DNA from: Brevibacterium antiquum CNRZ 918
GTDB taxonomy: Bacteria; Actinomycetota; Actinomycetes; Actinomycetales; Brevibacteriaceae
Direction: 5' to 3'
NCBI RefSeq assembly: GCF_900169145.1
Contig: NZ_FXZD01000009.1
Span: 105,780-169,779 of the forward strand
DNA: 64,000 nucleotides
Shown here piece by piece: positions 57,965 through 64,000 of this stretch (position 1 is the first letter of the stretch; the number at the start of each line of letters is the position of its first letter). The notes below the pieces were generated by a model. The model had not been told where the DNA came from and searched no databases. It was given only the letters and a program-made list of their open reading frames with translations. The translations under genes and the position numbers were made by a program.

Positions 57965-59752
57965 TCAGCCCGCGGCGGTGCGCAGGTTGCGGGCCAGTTC
58001 GCGTCTCTTCGCCTGCTCATCCGGGTCCGGAACGGGCAGGGAGGCGATGAGTCGCTTCGTGTAGTCGGTGCTCGGCGACCCGAGCACCTTCTCGCCTGTC
58101 CCCTCTTCCAACAGCTCGCCGTGGAACAGCACTCCGATGCGATCGGAGAGCATGTCGACCACGGCCAGATCGTGGCTGATGAACAGGGCCGCGAAATCGA
58201 ACCTGTTCTGCAGCTCGACGAACAATTCAAGCACCTTGGCCTGCACGGACACGTCGAGGGCCGAAGTCGGCTCGTCGGCGATGAGCAGCTCAGGATCAAG
58301 CGCCAGTCCTCGAGCGAGCGAGGCTCTCTGCCGTTGACCGCCCGAGATCTCGTGCGGGTACCTGGCCGCATAGGCCGTCGGCAGCTGCACCGAGTCGAGG
58401 AGTTCGAGCACCCGCTTGGACCGATCCTTGGCGCTCATGTCCCGCCTGTGGATGGCGAAGGGCTCCGCCACACACTCGCCGATCGTCAGGTGCGGGTTGA
58501 ACGAGGCCGCAGGATCCTGGAACACGAATCCGATCCGACGCCGGATCGGGGAGAATGCGCGTTCCTTGAACCCGACCATTTCATGCCCGAGGACCTGCAG
58601 GCTCCCACCACTGGCCCTGGTCAGGCCGGCGATGGCACGACCGATCGTGGTCTTGCCCGAACCGGATTCGCCCACCAGACCGTAGACCTCGCCGGCCTTG
58701 ATGTCGAAGCTCACGGACTTCACCGCCTGGAAGTCCGGGCGCCCGAGCCCTCCCGGATAGACGATGTCCAGGTCGCGTGCGACGACGATGGAGTCCCGTT
58801 CGTCACGGCCCCTGCCGGACCCACGTTCGTCACCGACGTCTCCCGGCTCCCCCACCGAGGTGGTCCCTGTCCGGTCGCCCTCACGTTCCTCGGCCGCGGC
58901 GGCCTTGCGGCTGCCGACGACCGTCGACCCCAGCCGCGGGACGGCTCCGAGCAGGTCTCGTGTGTACTGCTCCTGCGGATCGTTGAAGAGCTGTTTGACC
59001 GGCGAGACCTCTATGAGGTCACCCCGATACATCACAGCGACCCGGTCGGCGAGATCGGCGACGACACCCATATTGTGGGTGATCAGCACGATCGCAGTCC
59101 CGGTCTCATCGCGCAGGTCTCGCAGCAGGTCGAGGATCTCGGCCTGAACGGTGACGTCGAGTGCGGTGGTCGGCTCATCGGCGACGATGAGCTTGGCTCC
59201 CAGCGCCAACGCCATGGCGATGACGATGCGCTGCTTCTGCCCACCGGAGAACTGGTGTGGGAAGTAGTCGAAGCGGTTCTTCGCATCGGGGATCCCCACC
59301 TGCTCCATTGCCGCGACGACCTTCGCCTTGAGTTCGGCCTTACTCGCCTTCCGATTGTGCGCGCGCAGTCCTTCAGCGATCTGCCAGCCCACAGTGTAGA
59401 CGGGGTTGAGCGCAGTCGACGGCTCTTGGAACACCATCGATACGTCACTTCCGCGCATCTCGCGCAGCTGCTGGCTGGAGACGCTGAGGACATCCTTGCC
59501 GGAGATGATGACCGCGCCCGAGCGCTGGGCGGTCTCGGGCAGGAGCCCGAGGATGCTGCGCGCGGTCACGGTCTTGCCGGAACCGGATTCGCCCACGATC
59601 GCGAGCACCTCACCGGGGGCGACCGACAGACTCACGTCCTTGACGGCATGCACATCGCCGCCGTCGGTGGAGAAGGTGACATCGAGCCGCTGGACGTCGA
59701 GGATGCTGTTGCCAGGACTGTCTGGGCTGGCTGTCTTCACGTTCTTACTCAT
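57965..59752 (-). CDS. Fused peptide ABC transporter ATPase (DppD-DppF)
   Basis: A 595-residue protein with two complete ATP-binding domains. Domain 1 (about 15-265) has GESGSGKTVT, FSGGQKQRIVIAMALA and LIVADEPTTALD. Domain 2 (about 320-570) has GESGSGKTTI, ISGGQRQRASLARGLAL and LLIADEPTSALD. Between them, a glycine/arginine/glutamate-rich linker (about 270-310) carries a CCGAGGTGG motif copy. The two ATPases are usually separate in Dpp/Opp systems. It powers peptide import. Start ATG overlaps the dppC stop by one base (TGATG). Confidence 0.93.
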   Translation of the reverse strand: MSKNVKTASPDSPGNSILDVQRLDVTFSTDGGDVHAVKDVSLSVAPGEVLAIVGESGSGKTVTARSILGLLPETAQRSGAVIISGKDVLSVSSQQLREMRGSDVSMVFQEPSTALNPVYTVGWQIAEGLRAHNRKASKAELKAKVVAAMEQVGIPDAKNRFDYFPHQFSGGQKQRIVIAMALALGAKLIVADEPTTALDVTVQAEILDLLRDLRDETGTAIVLITHNMGVVADLADRVAVMYRGDLIEVSPVKQLFNDPQEQYTRDLLGAVPRLGSTVVGSRKAAAAEEREGDRTGTTSVGEPGDVGDERGSGRGRDERDSIVVARDLDIVYPGGLGRPDFQAVKSVSFDIKAGEVYGLVGESGSGKTTIGRAIAGLTRASGGSLQVLGHEMVGFKERAFSPIRRRIGFVFQDPAASFNPHLTIGECVAEPFAIHRRDMSAKDRSKRVLELLDSVQLPTAYAARYPHEISGGQRQRASLARGLALDPELLIADEPTSALDVSVQAKVLELFVELQNRFDFAALFISHDLAVVDMLSDRIGVLFHGELLEEGTGEKVLGSPSTDYTKRLIASLPVPDPDEQAKRRELARNLRTAAG

Positions 59753-60783
59753 CACTTGACCTCCACGGACTTGGCGATCTTCGTCTTCGCTTTGCGACGC
59801 ACTCTCAGGCGGGGATCGTTGAGATCGTTCATCGATTCGCCGACCAGGGTGATGCCCAGGACCGTCAGCACGATGGCCAGTCCCGGGTACACCGAGGTCC
59901 ACCACACACCGCTGGTCACGTCCGGCAGCGCCTTGTTGAGGTCATAGCCCCATTCCGACGCCGAGGTGGGTTCGATGCCGAAGCCCAGGAACCCGAGTCC
60001 AGCCAGGGTCAGAATCGCCTCTGAGGAGTTGAGGGTGAATATCAGCGGCAGGGTCCGCGTGGCGTTGCGGAAGATGTGCTTCGAGATGATTCGGGTCTTC
60101 GAGGCACCGAGCACGATCGCCGACTCGACGAAGGGCTCTGCCTTGAGGCGCAGGGTCTCCGCGCGCACGACGCGGAAGTACTGCGGGATGAAGACTACGG
60201 TGATCGAGAATGCGGCCGCGGCGATGCCGCCCCAGGCGCTCGATTGACCGCCGGAGATCGCGATCGACATGACAAGCGCGAGCAGCAGGGTCGGGAAGGC
60301 GTAGACCGCGTCGGCGATGACGACGAGGATCCGGTCGAGCCAGCCGCCCAGGTAGCCCGAAACGAGTCCCAGAATGACACCGGCGAAGATCGACATGATC
60401 ACGGCCACGATGATGACGGCAACAGCGGTCTGGGCGCCCCAGACCACTCGGGAGAAGACGTCGTAGCCACCGACTGTTGTGCCCCAGATGTGGGTTCCGC
60501 CGGGTGGCAGCTTCGAACCGAAGTTGCCATCAGCGGTGCCCAGCTGATTGAAGCCGTAGGGGGCGATGAGCGGGGCGAAGATCGCGCAGATGAGGACGAT
60601 GCCGCACAGGACGAGCCCGGTGACGAGCATTCCCCGCTGCAGACCGACGGACTGGCGCAGGTGGGAGACGATCGGCAGTCGGGCGAACCAGGATTTTTTG
60701 GCCACGTCATCGCTGGTGATGGCGGGGACACCGGAGCCCGGAGCCGCCTTGGCGACGTTCTCGTTGTTCTCTGGAGTGGACAT
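59752..60783 (-). CDS. dppC: Peptide ABC transporter permease DppC-like
   Basis: A 343-residue permease with a polar N-terminus, one membrane segment near 58-80, then the permease domain with the EAA loop at about 215-260 (RAETLRLKAEPFVESAIVLG then SKTRIISKHIFRN), and about five more segments. It pairs with DppB to form the channel. One-base overlaps at both ends (TGATG) link it to dppB and the ATPase. The ATG at 60783 is set by the overlap. Confidence 0.92.
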   Translation of the reverse strand: MSTPENNENVAKAAPGSGVPAITSDDVAKKSWFARLPIVSHLRQSVGLQRGMLVTGLVLCGIVLICAIFAPLIAPYGFNQLGTADGNFGSKLPPGGTHIWGTTVGGYDVFSRVVWGAQTAVAVIIVAVIMSIFAGVILGLVSGYLGGWLDRILVVIADAVYAFPTLLLALVMSIAISGGQSSAWGGIAAAAFSITVVFIPQYFRVVRAETLRLKAEPFVESAIVLGASKTRIISKHIFRNATRTLPLIFTLNSSEAILTLAGLGFLGFGIEPTSASEWGYDLNKALPDVTSGVWWTSVYPGLAIVLTVLGITLVGESMNDLNDPRLRVRRKAKTKIAKSVEVK

Positions 60784-61874
60784 CAGTACCTCACTCGGGG
60801 GTCGATGAAAGCGGCGACGACGTCGACGAGGAAGTTGGTCAGCGCCACGATGATGGCGAGGAACACCACGATTCCCTGGACGGCGACGAAGTCGCGGGCA
60901 GTGAGATATTCGGCGAGTTTGAAGCCGAGGCCCTTCCACTCGAACGTCGTCTCGGTCAGCACGGCACCGGCGAGCATGAGTGCGATCTGCATGCCCATGA
61001 CCGTGACGATCGGGATCAGCGCGGGACGGTATGCGTGCTTGGTGACCAGACGGTATTCGGAGATTCCGCGGGACCGACCCGAGTCGATGTACTGCTGCCC
61101 CAAGGTGCCGATGAGGTTCGTGCGGACGAGCCGGAGGAAGACTCCGGCCGTGAGAACACCGAGGGCGATCGCTGGCAGGACCGCGTGGGCAAGCACGTCG
61201 CCGAGGACTTCGATGTTGCCGATGCGGATCGCGTCGATGATGTAGAACCGGGTGGGCCCGACCACGCCGGACATGATGTATTCGGTCTCGGTGGTGCCGC
61301 GGCCCGCGACGGGCAGAATGGGCAGGAATACGCCGAAGACCAGCTTGAGGATCATGCCGGCGAAGAAGACCGGGGTGGCGTAGCCGAGGATCGCGAGGAT
61401 CCGAAGCGCCGCATCGGGAGCCTTGTCCCGATGGTATGCGGCGAGCATTCCCAGTGGGATGCCGAGGATGAAGGCGACGATCAGGGCGTAGAAGACGAGC
61501 TCGACGGTCGCGGTTCCGTAGTTGAGGAGAATACTCGACACGGGCTGCCCATCGGAGATCGCCGTGCCGAAGTCGCCCTTGAGCAGGTTGCCCATGTATT
61601 CGAAGTACTGGACGAGGATCGGGCGATCATAGCCGGCGGCGTGGATACGTTCGGCCAGTTGCTCCGTGGTCAGACGCCCGCCCATCGACGCGGAGATCGG
61701 GTCGCCGGTGATCCGCATGAGGAAGAATACGAGTGTGGTGAGGATGAAGATGGTGGGGATGATGAGGACGAATCGGATGAGGACGTAGCGCCCCAATCCG
61801 CCTCCCGAGGGCTTCTTCACCGCGACCGAGGTCTCGGCGGCCTCCGCCCCAGGTTCGCTTGTGGCTGCAGACAT
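60783..61874 (-). CDS. dppB: Peptide ABC transporter permease DppB-like
   Basis: A 363-residue permease with about six membrane segments. After a 25-residue cytoplasmic start comes RYVLIRFVLIIPTIFILTTL, then the typical DppB loop (SMGGRLTTEQLAERIHAAGY and KGDFGTAIS). The EAA motif is near YIDSGRSRGISEYRLVTKHA. AAGGAACAC lies before the ATG at 61874. It is the first of three overlapping genes; a stem-loop lies between it and the upstream binding-protein gene. Confidence 0.92.
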   Translation of the reverse strand: MSAATSEPGAEAAETSVAVKKPSGGGLGRYVLIRFVLIIPTIFILTTLVFFLMRITGDPISASMGGRLTTEQLAERIHAAGYDRPILVQYFEYMGNLLKGDFGTAISDGQPVSSILLNYGTATVELVFYALIVAFILGIPLGMLAAYHRDKAPDAALRILAILGYATPVFFAGMILKLVFGVFLPILPVAGRGTTETEYIMSGVVGPTRFYIIDAIRIGNIEVLGDVLAHAVLPAIALGVLTAGVFLRLVRTNLIGTLGQQYIDSGRSRGISEYRLVTKHAYRPALIPIVTVMGMQIALMLAGAVLTETTFEWKGLGFKLAEYLTARDFVAVQGIVVFLAIIVALTNFLVDVVAAFIDPRVRY

Positions 61875-61978
61875 GTGTTCCTTTGGCTTTCGTCGGTAGA
61901 CGGTTGTGTCGTCATCAGACGTGGATTGCATCGGGCGTCGATCGTGTCTTCGCCCGGGTGACGAGGTGCGAACGCACG

Positions 61979-62018
61979 ACGAGGTGCAGGTGGACCGTGC
62001 GGCTCACCTGCACCTCGT
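61979..62018 (-). terminator. Hairpin between dppA and dppB
   Basis: ACGAGGTGCAGGTG and CACCTGCACCTCGT form a perfect 14-bp stem around a 12-base loop, 46 bp after the dppA stop and about 105 bp before the dppB start. No T-run follows, so partial termination or mRNA stabilisation is likely, giving more binding protein than channel. Confidence 0.7.
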
Positions 62019-62064
62019 ATCGAGGGTCAGTACACTGACCGTCGAGGTATTGCCGTGCGCGGTC

Positions 62065-63696
62065 TCACTTGCTCAGCAGCGCCAAACGGAACTGGAACGC
62101 GGGATCGAGGGTGTCATCGACGCCCTTCACATCCTTGCCGGACACTGCGATCTGGTTGCCCTGGAGCAGCGGCAGAGTCGGCAGCTCCTCGGAGAGCTGA
62201 CCCTGGATCTTCTTCAGTGCGTCCGCACGCTCGCCCTCGTCAGCAATGGAGGACTGAGCGTTCAGTTCCTTGTTCATCGTCTTGTCCCGGTAGTGGTTGC
62301 CCAGGAAGCTCGGCGTCTCGTCCGTGTCGTAGAAGAACGGAACGAGATAGTTGTCTGCGTCCGAGTAGTCCGGGAACCAACCCAGCTGGTACATCGGGTA
62401 GGAGTCGGCGGTGCGGTCCTTGTTGTACTGCACCCATTCCGTCGACTGGAGATTGACCTTGAATAGTCCTGTCTTGTCCAGCTGATCCTTGACCAGGGCG
62501 TATTCGTCGCCCGAGGAGGGACCGTAGTGGTCGGGGTTGTACTGCAGGTTGAGTTTGACCGGAGTCTTGACGCCGGCGTCCTTCAGAGCCTTCTTCGCCT
62601 TGTCGACGTCGGGTGCTCCCTGACCGTCTCCGTACTCCGACTTCAGAGGCTCATCGGCACCCGGCAGCCCTTCGGGCACGTGAGAGTACAGCGGCGTGAA
62701 GGTGTCCTTGTAGACCTGAGACGCGATCGCCTGACGATCGACCGAATCGGCCATCGCCTGGCGCACGGCCAACGACTTCTCCTCATCGGCGTCGTCAGTC
62801 TTAGCGCCGAAGGGCATCGTGTCCATGTTGAAGACGATGTAGCGGATCTCTCCGCCCGGCCCCTTGTGCACCTTGAGGTCATCCTTCGTGCCGAGGTCTT
62901 CGATGTCGGTGGCCGACAGCGAACGCCAGGCCACGTCGATCTTGCCCTCCTGGACCTCGAGCTTCATGTTGTTGGCATCCGAGAAGTACTTCATCTGCAC
63001 GGTCTCGGTCTTCGCCGGATCGATGAAGCCCTCGTAGTCCTTGTTCGCCTTGTAGGTGAGCAGCTCGTTGAACTTGAACCCGTCGATTGTGTAGGGACCC
63101 GCGAAGGCCTTGCCATCGACGATTGCCTGATTCTCGGTGATCTTGTCCGCCTCGAACACGTCCTCGTCGACGATCGGTCCCGCGGCGCTGGCGAGGACTC
63201 CCGGCCAGGTCTGGTCGTTCTCGCGTTTGAGGTTGAAGACCACGGTCTGCTCATCAGGAGTCTCGACCGATTCCAGGCCGCCGAGGAGGGACGACGGTCC
63301 GTTCGGGTCCTGGATCTTCAGCTGTCGTTCGAACGAGAACTTCACGTCCGAAGAGGTGAGTTCGTTCCCGTTGGCGTATTTCAGCCCTTCCTTGAGTTTG
63401 ACCTCGTACTTGGTCGGCTCGCTGAAGACCGCCGACTCCGCAATGGAGGGGTTGAGGTCTGCGGTGCCCGGCTTGTAGGCCAAGATGAACGGATAGACCT
63501 GCTGTTCGACGAGCGAACTTCCGTTGTCATAGGCACCGGCCGGGTCGAGGGCGACTACCTTGTCTGTGGTTCCCACGGTGAGGGAACTACCGCCTTCCTC
63601 GCCGTCTCCACCTGTGGTCGAGGTCGAGCATGCCGAGAGTAGCAAAGCGCCGGCAGCGGCGATGGCCACTGCCTTTGCACCAGTTCGACGTTTCAT
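62065..63696 (-). CDS. dppA: Peptide/oligopeptide-binding lipoprotein
   Basis: A 543-residue substrate-binding protein (SBP_bac_5). The lipoprotein signal MKRRTGAKA-hydrophobic-LLSAC ends at Cys23, to be lipidated and anchored outside. After a glycine/serine linker come LDPAGAYDNGSSLVEQQVYP and NELTSSDVKFSFERQ, family hallmarks. It captures peptides and passes them to DppBC. AGGAACAC lies before the ATG at 63696. It heads the dpp operon; the 300-bp upstream region should hold its promoter. Confidence 0.93.
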   Translation of the reverse strand: MKRRTGAKAVAIAAAGALLLSACSTSTTGGDGEEGGSSLTVGTTDKVVALDPAGAYDNGSSLVEQQVYPFILAYKPGTADLNPSIAESAVFSEPTKYEVKLKEGLKYANGNELTSSDVKFSFERQLKIQDPNGPSSLLGGLESVETPDEQTVVFNLKRENDQTWPGVLASAAGPIVDEDVFEADKITENQAIVDGKAFAGPYTIDGFKFNELLTYKANKDYEGFIDPAKTETVQMKYFSDANNMKLEVQEGKIDVAWRSLSATDIEDLGTKDDLKVHKGPGGEIRYIVFNMDTMPFGAKTDDADEEKSLAVRQAMADSVDRQAIASQVYKDTFTPLYSHVPEGLPGADEPLKSEYGDGQGAPDVDKAKKALKDAGVKTPVKLNLQYNPDHYGPSSGDEYALVKDQLDKTGLFKVNLQSTEWVQYNKDRTADSYPMYQLGWFPDYSDADNYLVPFFYDTDETPSFLGNHYRDKTMNKELNAQSSIADEGERADALKKIQGQLSEELPTLPLLQGNQIAVSGKDVKGVDDTLDPAFQFRLALLSK

Positions 63697-64000
63697 TGTG
63701 TTCCTGTCATCCAAAAGTGCTCTCCGTGTCGTCTTTGCTCGGAGAGATCCGCATCACATCTTACGGATCCTGTCCCAAATAGTGAACTGAACCGTATGAT
63801 TCGACCCACTCTGTCACCACTTTGAAACATAACGTCGGTCTCAGTGAAATCGTCGTCCGCCCCGACTTCTCGGGGGTGAGTCCCATAGAGTGGTGGCATT
63901 CCCACCAGGGACTTTACCCCCAAAAATGTGAAGAACCATCGTGGGATCCCGCTAGTAGTTCCGCCAAGAACCTCACGAAAGGCATCCCACGATGGCTGAC
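63697..64000. other. Right-edge region with a 12-bp inverted repeat
   Basis: About 300 bp upstream of the binding protein, cut by the window end. It holds a perfect pair CCATCGTGGGAT (63936-63947) and ATCCCACGATGG (63984-63995), 36 bases apart, and just before it a patch starting GGGACTTTACCCCCAAAAAT (63908 onward). An ATG-GCT-GAC at 63992-64000 may start the next rightward gene. A mobile-element end is possible but unproven. Confidence 0.4.

Larger units (their letters stand above)
1052..59969. repeat. Dispersed 11-base motif C[G/A]CCGAGGTGG, 27 core copies
   Basis: Hand scan found the 9-base core CCGAGGTGG on the plus strand at 1052, 6632, 11835, 12020, 14100, 16729, 19056, 24730, 31547, 31589, 35062, 38189, 41371, 42895, 50523, 52843, 58855 and 59961. 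On the minus strand it lies at plus coordinates 14602, 27228, 29678, 33976, 41932, 43237, 51572, 54783 and 55729. In 26 of 27 the two bases before are C then G or A. Within genes it is read in all three frames: Ala-Glu-Val, Thr-Ser-Ala/Val or His-Leu-Gly. One copy (16729) lies between genes. Confidence 0.7.

Noticed and set aside
57836..59947. Long rightward open frame opposite the fused Dpp ATPase
   Set aside because: Complement of two ABC domains; no recognisable domain and a start inside intergenic repeats.

Overview
GC-rich, gene-dense actinobacterial chromosomal DNA with short intergenic gaps, GTG/TTG starts and many 1-4 bp gene overlaps. A divergent lysG/lysE pair, an RqlH-type RecQ helicase, YhgE/Pip proteins and LuxR-type two-component pairs point to Actinomycetota. 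A Brevibacterium-like member of the Micrococcales is my best guess, but it is inference. No rRNA, tRNA, CRISPR array or intact insertion sequence was found. Gene functions were assigned by reading motifs, without database searches.

Layout. 0.3-3.3 kb is a zinc-homeostasis cluster: a CobW-type GTPase, a Zur regulator, a second CobW-like protein without a P-loop, and a cysteine-free ribosomal protein bL36. Both divergent gaps carry a Zur-box-like site. 3.3-10.6 kb holds an FCD-type GntR regulator facing an APC permease (twin 12-bp palindromes between them), a MobA-like protein, an amidase, an ICL/PEP-mutase enzyme and a double-VOC protein. 10.6-24.2 kb holds an RqlH helicase, three regulator/transporter pairs (TetR with a small exporter, lysG/lysE, MarR with an MFS pump), a predicted ATPase, a YhgE/Pip protein with an unusual ABC ATPase, and a TDT transporter. 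24.3-28.4 kb is the riboflavin operon ribD-ribE-ribBA-ribH under an FMN riboswitch.

30.4-38.9 kb contains a complete Wadjet (JetABCD) plasmid-defence operon, read right to left. It is joined by a 4-bp overlap to a downstream MFS transporter and preceded by an MmcQ/YjbR gene. 39-43.7 kb is mixed metabolism (asparaginase, quinone-oxidoreductase-like enzyme, DUF402, amidohydrolase, DUF421). 43.7-48.1 kb ends in a histidine kinase / response regulator / DUF4097 operon. 48.3-57.7 kb has a trans-sulfuration enzyme, a nitronate monooxygenase, an SHMT-like PLP enzyme, a second two-component pair, an SDR and a TetR/flavin-reductase pair. 58.0-63.7 kb is a dpp-type peptide ABC transporter whose two ATPases are fused.

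The least expected signal is a dispersed motif, C[G/A]CCGAGGTGG. My hand count of its 9-base core gives 27 copies, in all three coding frames, on both strands and once between genes, which suggests DNA-level selection. Short tandem duplications at gene ends and starts are also unusually common.
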